From: Pseudomonas chlororaphis
GTDB lineage: Bacteria > Pseudomonadota > Gammaproteobacteria > Pseudomonadales > Pseudomonadaceae
DNA length: 64,000 bases
Assembly: GCA_001023535.1 (NCBI GenBank)
Contig: CP011020.1
Span: forward strand, 708,596-772,595
Direction: 5' to 3'
Position numbers and translations under genes: made by a program. This document shows positions 8,317 through 15,544 of the stretch, piece by piece; the first letter of the stretch is position 1, and the number at the start of each line of letters is the position of its first letter. Under the pieces are notes generated by a model. The model made no database searches. It saw nothing but the letters and a program-made list of their open reading frames with translations, and was not told the origin of the DNA.

Positions 8317-8694
8317 TCAGTAGGTGGCTGGACGGTCGTCGAGGTCTTCCAGGCCCAGCAGCGAAAGCTGTCGGGACTGGATCTCGTCGAGCAGTTCAGA
8401 TGTGATGGAGGAGTCCGGCAGCGCCTGCCACACCACGAGCGCTCGCTGTGGGTCGAGGAACACGAACAGTTGAGCGTATTCCAGCGGGTTGGCGAAGCGT
8501 CGTTCGAGCGCTTGCTGGATCTGGTTGGCGCGTAGCACCTGGCTTTGTACTTGTAGCGCGAGCCCCACGCTGTGAGGCTCGCGTCTCAAGCCGAACTCAA
8601 TGCCGGGGGCAATTTCCCAATACGTCGCAATGCCGGCGATGATGTTCTTTTGAAAAGCTTGGCGAGTGCTTGCGCTGTGCACCGAGAAAGACAT
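8317..8694 (-). CDS. hrpV: HrpV-like regulator (negative regulator of the HrpS-type activator)
   Basis: The 125-residue product sits exactly where hrpV lies in the P. syringae hrpC operon, directly after hrpT. In that system HrpV binds the activator HrpS and blocks it, and HrpG relieves the block. Sequence evidence is limited to size and mixed helix-strand composition with a chaperone-like look (EFGLRREPHSVGLALQVQ; LFVFLDPQRALVVWQALP), so the name rests mostly on position. It starts six bases after the hrpT stop and ends eight bases before the chaperone gene. Confidence 0.68.
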   Translation of the reverse strand: MSFSVHSASTRQAFQKNIIAGIATYWEIAPGIEFGLRREPHSVGLALQVQSQVLRANQIQQALERRFANPLEYAQLFVFLDPQRALVVWQALPDSSITSELLDEIQSRQLSLLGLEDLDDRPATY

Positions 8695-8700
8695 GCCGAT

Positions 8701-8910
8701 TCAGTTCTCCAAGGGGACGACGCTGTGGTCGAGTGGGTGTTCGGGCGAGCCGAGGCCGCCGCGCATGCCGGGCGACCACCAGACGACGATCCGCGCAGGG
8801 TCGGGCTCGGCACGTTCACAGGAACCGGCCTGGCAGCCCGAGCGACTTGCGCAGCCGGCGAATACCGGCAGGCTCAGGAGTACGGCGAGCAGCAGCGGTG
8901 TGCGCCTCAT
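8701..8910 (-). CDS. hrpT: HrpT-like small outer-membrane lipoprotein
   Basis: HrpT helps assemble or localise the HrcC secretin in the outer membrane, like pilotin proteins. The product is 69 residues: signal peptide MRRTPLLLAVLLSLPVFAGC with the lipidation Cys at 20, followed by a short Cys- and charge-containing tail. A longer upstream frame exists, but the ATG at 8910 overlaps the hrcC stop as ATGA and places the signal peptide at the N-terminus, so it is chosen. Confidence 0.8.
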   Translation of the reverse strand: MRRTPLLLAVLLSLPVFAGCASRSGCQAGSCERAEPDPARIVVWWSPGMRGGLGSPEHPLDHSVVPLEN

Positions 8911-11054
8911 GGGTTCATCCTCGCAGTGGTTTGCAGTAGGGAAGGACGTTCGCCGCCCGGTACGCGCGCGGGCTGGTTCATGACCACGAACACTTCGGTT
9001 TCCTCGCCGGGTTCCAGCCACACTTTCGGCCAGGCAGAGGCCGCCAGGGTCCAGCGGCTGCCACAGCTCGCTTCATCGAAGCGCAACCGCCGCTGGCCAT
9101 CGTTGCGCACCACGCCCACGGCGATGCCGTAGTCGGGGCCGGCGAACCATTGGGCGCGCGAGGCGTCCAGCGTCAGTCCGGGCTGCAAGGCGCACAGCGT
9201 CTCGGGGGAGTAGGGAATCGAATCGGCCTGCTTGAACGAGGCCGGGATGTTGCCGTCGGCCAGGCGGGCGAGCACGTCGCTGACCTCCAGGCGACCGACC
9301 GGGCGCTTGCCGTTGCGCCGCTCTTCCAGGCGCGCCATGGCGCTGTCGACCTGTTCGCGGTCGAGGGTCGAGATGTAGCGGGCCGGGTCGACCTGGTCGC
9401 CGATCAGGCGTGGCGTCAGGATGAACACTCGCTCCCGGCGGCTGGTTTCGCGGGTGGTCGACGAAAACAGCAGCGGCCCCAGCAGCGGGATGCGCCCCAG
9501 CCATGGCACCCGTTCCAGGTTGTCGCCGGTTTCCTCGGTGTGGAAACCGCCCACCACCAGCGAGCGGCTTTCGCCCATCACCGCCTGGGTGCTGACCACT
9601 CCGCGGCGTACGCTGGGCGTCTGCTGGCCAACCTCGGAAGGTTCGATGCGGCCGTCTTCGATGTCCAGGGCCATCTGGATCTGCTTGTGCCCGCCGGTTT
9701 CGATGGCATGCGGCACCACTTGCAGGCTGGTGCCGGCGGTGATGGGTTCGATGTTGGCCACGCGCTCGCCGATGGCGGAGAGGTATTCGGTACGGCTGAA
9801 GTCGATGACCGCCGGCTGGTTCTCCAGGGTCAGGACCGAGGGGTTGGCGACCACCGTGGCCAGGCCGCGGCCTTCCAGCGCGCGCAGTTGCGCGGAAAAG
9901 TCGCCGTAGTCCTGGATGAATACCGTCGAGCTGGCACCGGGGCGCAGCATCGAGGCGCCGCCGATCAGGTCGCCGCTCTCGACGTTCCAGTTGGAGGCCA
10001 GTTCGGCCAGTTGGGTCCGGTCGATGTCCAGGATGATCGCGTCGATTTCCACCAGTTTGCGCGGCACATCCACGTCGCGGATCAGCGGGGTATAGATTTC
10101 CCGGCGCTTGGGCGCGTCGTAGATGAGCACGGCGTTGTTGCGCACATCGGCTTCGACACGGATCTTGCCGCGGCTCCCACCGCCGCTATCGCCGGGCTGC
10201 ACGCGGGTGGTGTTCGGGCGGCCCATGCCGTTGAAGGCCAGTTGTTCGATATTGCCCATGGCCATCGATTGGTTGCCCTGCATGTTCTGGAACGACGCTT
10301 GGGGCAGGGCGGTGGGTGCCGCGCCGGAGGTCGAGCCACGATTCTCCAGCAGGCCCCGCAGGATGCTGGCGACGCCGGGGATGACCAGGGTGTCGCCGCG
10401 GTATTTGATGTTGCGGTCGGCCGCGGTGGCGTAGCGCAGCGGGAAGCTGATGACTTCCTGTTTTTCTTCGGGGGTCTTGCGTGCCCTGGCGAACTGCGTC
10501 ACCAGGCGCACGTAGCGTTCGGGACCGGTGATCAGCACCACGCCTTCGTCAGGCAATTCACCCCAGCCGAAACGCGGGTCCAGCAGGCCGATATCGGTCA
10601 GCGCCTGTTTCATGTCCGGCACGGCATCGGCGGACACCTCCAGGCGCTTGGAGCGCTGGTTCTGCAACGGGCTGACGTACAGGCTGCTGCCGTACACGAA
10701 CCACTGGAAGCGATTCTCCAGCCCGAGCCGGTCGAGGAACGCCTGGGGGCTTTCGGCCCGCATCCGGCCTTCCACCGTGCCCTTGACGGTGCCGTCGATC
10801 ACCAGTTGCACGCCGAAGGTATTGGCGAAGTCATCGAGTACCTTGGTCAGCGGCGTGGCCTGGGCGTCATAGGCATAGGGGGTGTTCTTCCAATCGGTGG
10901 GCACGGCGGCCTGTGTCGGCGCGGCCAGCCCAAGCGAGCCGGCCAGCACCAGCGCAATCAGCGAGGGGCTCGCCCAGCGCTGCGTGATCAACTGGCGAAG
11001 ACGGGCGTTGCCTTCGGTCATCAAGCGGTACGGCATAAACCACTGGTTAGGCAT
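8907..11054 (-). CDS. hrcC: HrcC/RscC (SctC), outer-membrane secretin
   Basis: Forms the gated outer-membrane channel of the secretion system. The 715-residue product has an N-terminal signal sequence (hydrophobic SLIALVLAGSLGLAAPTQA), periplasmic N0 and N1/N3 domains and the C-terminal secretin barrel with the VVGGFHTEE and PWLGRIPLLGPLLFSS motifs that mark the family. The ATG at 11054 was preferred over an upstream start at 11120: it has AGGA seven bases before it and overlaps hrpG by only 8 bases. A Gly/Ser/Asn/Met-rich insert (around VRPN) lies between the N-domains, as is common in HrcC. hrpT overlaps its stop. Confidence 0.95.
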   Translation of the reverse strand: MPNQWFMPYRLMTEGNARLRQLITQRWASPSLIALVLAGSLGLAAPTQAAVPTDWKNTPYAYDAQATPLTKVLDDFANTFGVQLVIDGTVKGTVEGRMRAESPQAFLDRLGLENRFQWFVYGSSLYVSPLQNQRSKRLEVSADAVPDMKQALTDIGLLDPRFGWGELPDEGVVLITGPERYVRLVTQFARARKTPEEKQEVISFPLRYATAADRNIKYRGDTLVIPGVASILRGLLENRGSTSGAAPTALPQASFQNMQGNQSMAMGNIEQLAFNGMGRPNTTRVQPGDSGGGSRGKIRVEADVRNNAVLIYDAPKRREIYTPLIRDVDVPRKLVEIDAIILDIDRTQLAELASNWNVESGDLIGGASMLRPGASSTVFIQDYGDFSAQLRALEGRGLATVVANPSVLTLENQPAVIDFSRTEYLSAIGERVANIEPITAGTSLQVVPHAIETGGHKQIQMALDIEDGRIEPSEVGQQTPSVRRGVVSTQAVMGESRSLVVGGFHTEETGDNLERVPWLGRIPLLGPLLFSSTTRETSRRERVFILTPRLIGDQVDPARYISTLDREQVDSAMARLEERRNGKRPVGRLEVSDVLARLADGNIPASFKQADSIPYSPETLCALQPGLTLDASRAQWFAGPDYGIAVGVVRNDGQRRLRFDEASCGSRWTLAASAWPKVWLEPGEETEVFVVMNQPARVPGGERPSLLQTTARMNP

Positions 11055-11484
11055 GGCGCAGTCCTGTTCCAAGGAAATGAGCGTGCGAGGGCCGCCGCGC
11101 CACGGGCGCCGCCGCACCACGTGGGGCTTTTTGCAGAATCGATTGCCAGGTGTCGCGCTGGTTGAGCAGCGCTTCGAGCAACTCGATCAAGTCGTCGACG
11201 TGTCCGTCCGGAGCCAGCTGTGCCATCAGCCACAACCGCGCATCGTGGGGCGCGCGCGCCAGTGCCCCGGGGAATCGCGAAAGGCTCGGGTGGGCCAGCC
11301 GGAGCACCTCTTCCAGGGCCGCCTCGTTGGACACGCTGGCGGGCAGCTCGACCGACAGCAGCAGCGCGCCTTCGAGTTTGTCGAAGGTGACGTCGCCGTC
11401 GTCGATGACCAGGGTGAAAGGCGCGGGCTCATCGGCGCCGGCACTCCAGCGAATGAGCTGCGCGCGCAGCTCATGGCATTGCAT
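11047..11484 (-). CDS. hrpG: HrpG-like protein (HrpV antagonist / pilin co-chaperone)
   Basis: The 145-residue product holds the hrpG position between hrpF and hrcC. In P. syringae HrpG binds HrpV and frees HrpS, linking secretion status to gene expression; HrpF/HrpG also resemble the YscE/YscG needle chaperone pair. The sequence is acidic and helical (EAALEEVLRLAHPSL, VDDLIELLEALLNQRDTW) with a His/Arg-rich tail. It overlaps hrpF by 14 bases and hrcC by 8. The assignment is by position plus size. Confidence 0.75.
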   Translation of the reverse strand: MQCHELRAQLIRWSAGADEPAPFTLVIDDGDVTFDKLEGALLLSVELPASVSNEAALEEVLRLAHPSLSRFPGALARAPHDARLWLMAQLAPDGHVDDLIELLEALLNQRDTWQSILQKAPRGAAAPVARRPSHAHFLGTGLRHA

Positions 11485-11695
11485 CGATGATCGCCTTGGC
11501 GAGGTTGTGGTGGGCCGTGGTCTGTTGAGTGGCCGCCGTCACCGCGACCGACATGCCGTTCATGCTGGTGAGGAAGGTGTGCATGTCGTCCAGGGACTGG
11601 CTCTGCGCAGCGTTCATCGCCGCGTTGTTGACGTTGTCGGTGGCGCGTTGGAAGTAAGTGTCGAGGCGGCGCTGCAGGGCATCGATAGAAGACAT
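11471..11695 (-). CDS. hrpF: HrpF-like small type III protein (pilin chaperone partner)
   Basis: First gene of the hrpF-hrpG-hrcC-hrpT-hrpV-chaperone unit. The 74-residue protein is helical and rich in Ala, Asn, Met and Gln (MNAAQSQSLDDMHTFLTSM), like P. syringae HrpF, which is required for HrpA pilin handling. A GGAGG ribosome site precedes the ATG at 11695, and an exact hrp box lies 37 bases upstream. Confidence 0.82.
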   Translation of the reverse strand: MSSIDALQRRLDTYFQRATDNVNNAAMNAAQSQSLDDMHTFLTSMNGMSVAVTAATQQTTAHHNLAKAIIDAMP

Positions 11696-11731
11696 AAACG
11701 GTTCCTCCGGGCTTGGGCGTGTTCACCCGGT

Positions 11732-11760
11732 GAGTGGTGGTTACGCCCGTGGCGGTTCCG
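11732..11760 (-). promoter_or_regulatory. hrp box (HrpL-dependent promoter) for hrpF-hrpG-hrcC operon
   Basis: On the minus strand GGAACC (11760-11755), a 16-base spacer, then CCACTCA (11738-11732), an exact GGAACC-N16-CCACNNA match. It lies in the gap between hrpE and hrpF, so hrpF-hrpG-hrcC-hrpT-hrpV and the chaperone gene can be expressed separately from the hrpA operon. Confidence 0.9.
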
Positions 11761-11793
11761 CAAGGAAGCGAGAAAAGAAGCGGGGGACTGGAT

Positions 11794-12375
11794 TTAGGGT
11801 TGCGGCTCTGGCAGCCGCAGCGCTTGCACGGCGCTGGGCCAGTCGAGCTGGAACGTGCCGCCAGGGGTTTGCAGTTTCACCTGGTGGCGGTCCATGCCCG
11901 CATCGGCGACCGGCGTCCAGGCTTGTGGGCTGGCGTTGCCGAGGCTGCGGGTCAGGCTCGCCAGGTCTTCGGGATGACAGTGCAGGGTGGCATTGGCCGG
12001 ATCGCGTTGCCCCGAGGCCAGCTGGCGCACCAGCGCATCGATACGCGCCGGTTCAGGCACCTCGTCCAGTAGCGTTTGCAGGGCCTCGTTGACCAGCCGT
12101 GCAGCGCTGCTTTCAATCTGCTCCCACATCGCCTGGCGCTGCGCTTCCCATGTGGCGAGCAGGGCGTCGGCCTTGTCCCAGAATTGCGCCTGGGCCTCAA
12201 GGACCTGCGCTTCGGCCACTTCGCTGGCCTGTTCGAGCAACTGCGCGGCCTGGTCCCTGGCGTGTTCGATGACACGTTGCGCACGGGCGCAATCGACCAG
12301 GGTTTCGCGCGCGATATAGGGCTGCAGCAAGCCCTGGCCTTCGGGGCGTAGTTCAAGCGAGCGCCGGGCGAGCAT
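11794..12375 (-). CDS. hrpE: HrpE (SctL), ATPase regulator / stator
   Basis: SctL dimers tether the HrcN ATPase to the HrcQ ring and regulate its activity. The 193-residue protein has a short start, a long charged helix (about 30-100: ARAQRVIEHARDQAAQLLEQ, continuing Ala/Glu/Gln-rich) and a compact C-terminal domain, the FliH/YscL layout. It overlaps hrpD by 23 bases, indicating coupled translation, and is the last gene of the hrpA operon. Confidence 0.88.
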   Translation of the reverse strand: MLARRSLELRPEGQGLLQPYIARETLVDCARAQRVIEHARDQAAQLLEQASEVAEAQVLEAQAQFWDKADALLATWEAQRQAMWEQIESSAARLVNEALQTLLDEVPEPARIDALVRQLASGQRDPANATLHCHPEDLASLTRSLGNASPQAWTPVADAGMDRHQVKLQTPGGTFQLDWPSAVQALRLPEPQP

Positions 12376-12952
12376 CGTGGATCTCCGTGTCGTGGGGGGT
12401 AGGGACGGGGGACGCCAGGCTTTGCCCGGCTTTCCAGCAGGCGGACTGCCAGAGCGTGTCGAGCCTGGCCGCGGGCGGTTGGGGTTGGGGCGCCGTGCTG
12501 CATTCGATGGCCATGATCCTTGCGCGAGGGAACGCCAGGCGCGCCCGTTGCCAGGTCGGTTCGTCGAGCCAGGCCCGCAGCAGCGCGAGCGGGTCCTGGT
12601 CCGGTTCGAGCCAATGCCCGGGGCGCAATGCCTTGGCCGTGCGTTCGCACCAGGCGCGGTCCTGCGCCGACAATGCCGGGGTGGCCGTCAACGGTGAACA
12701 GGTGGTCGCCACCAGTTCACAGGCCAGGGCCAGGGCGGCCGGTGCGCAAAGCAGTGCCTGCTGCGCCGGGCTCGGCCTGGGTGGCGTGCAGGGCGTCATG
12801 CCGAAGCGCCTGGCCAGCGTGGCGTGGTGCCCACGGGCGAGGGCGTCGAGGCGTGACGCACTCAGTCGAGCAAGGTCGGGTGGCTGCCATTCGGGGGTGG
12901 CCTGGCGCCAGGCGTGGTGCCACCAGTGAACCCACTCCAGCGCGGCGCTCAT
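12353..12952 (-). CDS. hrpD: HrpD (SctK-like), sorting platform accessory protein
   Basis: HrpD occupies the SctK position; SctK proteins link the HrcQ pods to the inner-membrane ring. The 199-residue product is Trp-, Ala-, Leu- and Pro-rich with no signal peptide or membrane segment. Sequence conservation is low, so the call relies on order hrcJ-hrpD-hrpE, overlap with both neighbours (4 and 23 bases) and length close to P. syringae HrpD. Confidence 0.82.
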   Translation of the reverse strand: MSAALEWVHWWHHAWRQATPEWQPPDLARLSASRLDALARGHHATLARRFGMTPCTPPRPSPAQQALLCAPAALALACELVATTCSPLTATPALSAQDRAWCERTAKALRPGHWLEPDQDPLALLRAWLDEPTWQRARLAFPRARIMAIECSTAPQPQPPAARLDTLWQSACWKAGQSLASPVPTPHDTEIHDARPALA

Positions 12953-13842
12953 GCGGCAGAGCCTTTGTCATGGGTTCCAGCGCCCGGTGTCTTGACCGCG
13001 AACAACGGTGCCGCCGTGTTGCCCGGTGGTGCGGCGGGGGCGCCCGGCCGGGTGAGTTTGTGTTCGAGAAAGCGCGGCAGCGTCAGGGCGCCCTTGCGCC
13101 ACAACCGGTAGAGACCATAGCCGGCGCCCAGCAGGATCCCCAGCAATATGATACCCGCCACCACAGTGACCGTTCGCCAGTAGGCGACTTCCTCGGCCTG
13201 CATGACGAACGGCCCGAAGTGCGCCATCTTGCGCCGCTCCTGATACGGCACGGTGGGCACGAACACCACCGACAACTTGCTCGCATTGTGGGCCGCATCG
13301 GCCATGCCGGGGATCCCGCTGGCGATCAGGTTGCGCACCCGTGGCGTGATGCTGTCGGGATCCAGCGCCCCGGTGTGCTTGATGAACACCGAGGCCGACG
13401 CCGGTTGCACCGGCTCGCCGGGCGCGACCCGCTCCGGCAGGACCACATGGACCCGGGCGAGCACCACGCCGTCGATCTGCGACAAGGTCGATTCGAGCTC
13501 CTGGGACAACGCGTAGATATAGCGGGCGCGCTCTTCCAGTGGCGTGGAAATGACCCCTTCCTTGCGGAAGATATCCCCCAGGCTGGAACGTGAGCGCCGC
13601 GGCAGGCCGGCCGCTTCGAGCACGTGGACGGCACTGTTCATGTCGGCGGGCTCGACCAGGACGGTCATGCCGTCCTTGTCGACTTGCTTGCTCGCCTCGA
13701 TGTTCTTGTCCGCCAGCTCCGCGATCACTTCGTTGGCATCCTGCTCGGAGAGGCGGCTGTGCAGCGCCGATCGCTCCTCGCAAGCCGTGAGCAGCAGGCA
13801 CAGTAACAACGTTGAGCATGCGCGCATGAACATGGCCGGCAT
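12949..13842 (-). CDS. hrcJ: HrcJ/RscJ (SctJ), inner-membrane ring lipoprotein
   Basis: Forms the inner of the two inner-membrane rings. The 297-residue product has a lipoprotein signal ending LLLTAC with the lipid Cys at 21, then the ring-building domain with ARVHVVLPE and FIKHTG segments (about 130-165), and a membrane anchor near 222-245 (TVVAGIILLGILLGAGYGLY). ATGs at 13833 and 13827 are possible alternative starts; AGGA spacing is better for 13833. The product would change by only a few residues. It overlaps hrpD as ATGA. Confidence 0.95.
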   Translation of the reverse strand: MPAMFMRACSTLLLCLLLTACEERSALHSRLSEQDANEVIAELADKNIEASKQVDKDGMTVLVEPADMNSAVHVLEAAGLPRRSRSSLGDIFRKEGVISTPLEERARYIYALSQELESTLSQIDGVVLARVHVVLPERVAPGEPVQPASASVFIKHTGALDPDSITPRVRNLIASGIPGMADAAHNASKLSVVFVPTVPYQERRKMAHFGPFVMQAEEVAYWRTVTVVAGIILLGILLGAGYGLYRLWRKGALTLPRFLEHKLTRPGAPAAPPGNTAAPLFAVKTPGAGTHDKGSAA

Positions 13843-13847
13843 TTCCT

Positions 13848-14222
13848 TTACTGGAGGTTAGTGAGCTTCTCGATCGCCTGGGAGCCTTTGCTGACCAGTT
13901 TCGCGGTCATCAGGCTTTCCAGGTGGAACGACGACAACGACCGGTTCGACTGCAACATGTCCTGCGGGTCGGCGGTGCGGATGGCCTTGAGCATGTCGCG
14001 GTTGGCGCGCTCGTCCAGTCGTTGCAGTTCGCCGGAGCGACTCGACAGCGAATCGATGATGCGTGCCGCGACGTTGTTTTCGTTATCCGGCGCCGGTGGC
14101 TTCTCGCGCATCTGGGCGTTGAACCAGCTGACGTCGCTGGTCTCGGCGCTGGCCTGCGGCCGTGCGCCCGCCTTGGCCGGTGAGGAGGCCAGTTGGCTGG
14201 CATCGATGGCTTGTATTTCCAT
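13848..14222 (-). CDS. hrpB: HrpB (SctI), inner rod protein
   Basis: The inner rod/adapter connects the export gate to the pilus base and is an early secreted substrate. The 124-residue protein ends in an amphipathic helical region (QSNRSLSSFHLESLMTAKLV, then SKGSQAIEKL) typical of SctI C-termini. The annotated ATG at 14222 has GGAG seven bases upstream; the in-frame TTG at 14234 would add four residues and is less likely. It lies five bases before hrcJ and 46 bases after the harpin-like gene. Confidence 0.87.
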   Translation of the reverse strand: MEIQAIDASQLASSPAKAGARPQASAETSDVSWFNAQMREKPPAPDNENNVAARIIDSLSSRSGELQRLDERANRDMLKAIRTADPQDMLQSNRSLSSFHLESLMTAKLVSKGSQAIEKLTNLQ

Positions 14223-14268
14223 GGGCTTCTCCAATCTCGAGGGGACGAATCAAAAGGGGCGGATGCCT

Positions 14269-15183
14269 TCAGGCGCACATCAGCCGCAGGACGTTGCGGG
14301 CACTGCCGGTGACGCTCAGGTGAAACTCGATTTCCTCACGCCCGCGCCGGGCTCGCCGCCGCGCGACCGGGTACTGGCCCGCCAGGCGAGCCAGCGCCAG
14401 GTCCAGTTGTTCCAGGGCCAGCTGGAACAGCCGGGTTTCGCGGGCTTGCAGTGGCGTGCCGAGGGCGATGCGCTCGGTCCATGTCCACGTTTCGCCGTGG
14501 GTGCTGGGCGGCGGGTAGCGCTGTGGGTGCTGGTCCATGAAGCTGGCGATCTCGAACAACAGGTCCTGGTCGTCCGGCTCGTAGCGCGCCTGGCCCGCGC
14601 TGTCGTCGATGTCCAGCAGCGTCAGCAGCTTGCGCCGGCCCAGCACCGCGATGAGCCTGAGCAACAGCCGCAGGCTGGCGTTATGCCGGTCGAGCGGGCC
14701 GTCCGTTTCCCAGGCGCCGAACAGCGCGCCGCAGAACGGGTTGTTCGCACTGCCGAAATCACTCTGGCTGCCGACGTCGTTGTCGCCGATGGGTGGCCGG
14801 CGATGGGCGAACATCTGCGCCAGGTCGCCAAACAGGTCCTCATCGGAATAGGCGTCGTCGATATCGACCTCCAGGTTCTGGCCGGTACCGCCGTTGATCT
14901 CTTCCAGGATGTCCGTCAGGACCAGGTTCAGCGGGTTTTCCGTTTCCACGGCCAAGCCCTGTTGCGGAGGCTGCCAGCCGAAGGGCGAGCGTCCGCCTGC
15001 CGAGTCGTGTTCACCGCCCCATCGCACCAGTGACTCTTTCAACCGGCCGCTGCTCGCATGCTGCGTCAGGTGCTCGATCACCGCATCTGCCAGGCCTTGA
15101 GTGATCGAGGCGCGGCGTTGCGTGGAGTCGTCATGTGAAAGGACTGCGGGAGGACGAAGGCTGTTCAGCCGATCGATATGCAT
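14269..15183 (-). CDS. Divergent harpin-like protein at the hrpZ position
   Basis: A 304-residue acidic protein encoded between hrpA and hrpB, where P. syringae has the harpin gene hrpZ. Residues about 204-260 resemble the best conserved harpin block: an acidic start, LLFEIASFMDQHPQRYPPP, a Trp pair, then Leu, ET, F and AL at the spacing I recall for HrpZ and HrpN. An N-terminal amphipathic helix (31-45) followed by GRLKESL also resembles HrpZ. Unlike classical harpins it is not Gly-rich, contains a Cys at 151 and ends in an Arg-rich tail and a Cys-containing C-terminus. It has no signal peptide. The comparison is from memory, so the harpin label is probable, not proven. The ATG at 15183 is chosen; an upstream extension would overlap hrpA. 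Confidence 0.65.
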   Translation of the reverse strand: MHIDRLNSLRPPAVLSHDDSTQRRASITQGLADAVIEHLTQHASSGRLKESLVRWGGEHDSAGGRSPFGWQPPQQGLAVETENPLNLVLTDILEEINGGTGQNLEVDIDDAYSDEDLFGDLAQMFAHRRPPIGDNDVGSQSDFGSANNPFCGALFGAWETDGPLDRHNASLRLLLRLIAVLGRRKLLTLLDIDDSAGQARYEPDDQDLLFEIASFMDQHPQRYPPPSTHGETWTWTERIALGTPLQARETRLFQLALEQLDLALARLAGQYPVARRRARRGREEIEFHLSVTGSARNVLRLMCA

Positions 15184-15211
15184 GGGCCTGATCTCATCGC
15201 GCTTGAAGAGA

Positions 15212-15227
15212 CCCCGCCGCGGCGGGG
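15212..15227 (-). other. GC palindrome between hrpA and the harpin-like gene (attenuator candidate)
   Basis: A perfect 16-base palindrome (CCCCGCCG joined to CGGCGGGG) lies 14 bases after the hrpA stop and 28 bases before the next start. In RNA it would form a GC stem with a tight loop, followed by TCTCTT. It may partly stop transcription or protect the 3' end of hrpA mRNA, giving more pilin than downstream product. Confidence 0.55.
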
Positions 15228-15241
15228 CTTGAAGCGGGTTG

Positions 15242-15451
15242 TCAGAATCGTATGTTCTTGGACGCCTCCCCCATGGCCGTAATGGCCTTGGTGGCACTGT
15301 CCATGGACTCTGCCGAGATGGCGTTCATGGTGTCGGCGATCAGTTTCTTTTGGTCGAATTCGGATTTCATGGTCGTCATCGCAGCCGAGGTAGCATCCAT
15401 CTGCTGCATGGCCGCCATGGAGGCCGCAAGAGAAGCTCCACCAAAACTCAT
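15242..15451 (-). CDS. hrpA: HrpA-like type III pilin
   Basis: Major subunit of the extracellular Hrp pilus through which effectors travel. The 69-residue product starts MSFGGASLAAS and has a helical C-terminal half whose pattern (KK, D-x-NAI, DS, K, A, K-x-I, aromatic last residue) matches my recollection of the P. syringae HrpA C-terminus; it is shorter than the 108-113 residues of the latter. GGAG precedes the ATG by 8 bases, and an exact hrp box lies 54 bases upstream. It is the first gene of hrpA-harpin-hrpB-hrcJ-hrpD-hrpE. The pilin-like C-terminus of the 7280-7804 product aligns to residues 18-65. Confidence 0.8.
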   Translation of the reverse strand: MSFGGASLAASMAAMQQMDATSAAMTTMKSEFDQKKLIADTMNAISAESMDSATKAITAMGEASKNIRF

Positions 15452-15504
15452 AGTCGTATCTCCGGATTGTGGAATGGCGAGACGGTTGTGAGTGTCTCGA
15501 AGGT

Positions 15505-15533
15505 TAGGTGGCGGCGCAGGTGGAAACGGTTCC
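15505..15533 (-). promoter_or_regulatory. hrp box (HrpL-dependent promoter) for the hrpA operon
   Basis: On the minus strand GGAACC (15533-15528), 16 bases, then CCACCTA (15511-15505): an exact GGAACC-N16-CCACNNA match, 54 bases before the hrpA ATG and directly downstream of the activator gene stop. Confidence 0.92.
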
Positions 15534-15544
15534 ACGCCGGGCAC

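Noticed and set aside
14269..15183. HrpJ (SctW) as identity of the 304-residue protein
   Set aside because: hrpJ lies beside hrcV in this cluster type, left of this window, and the protein has no YopN/SctW features; the conserved block fits a harpin better.
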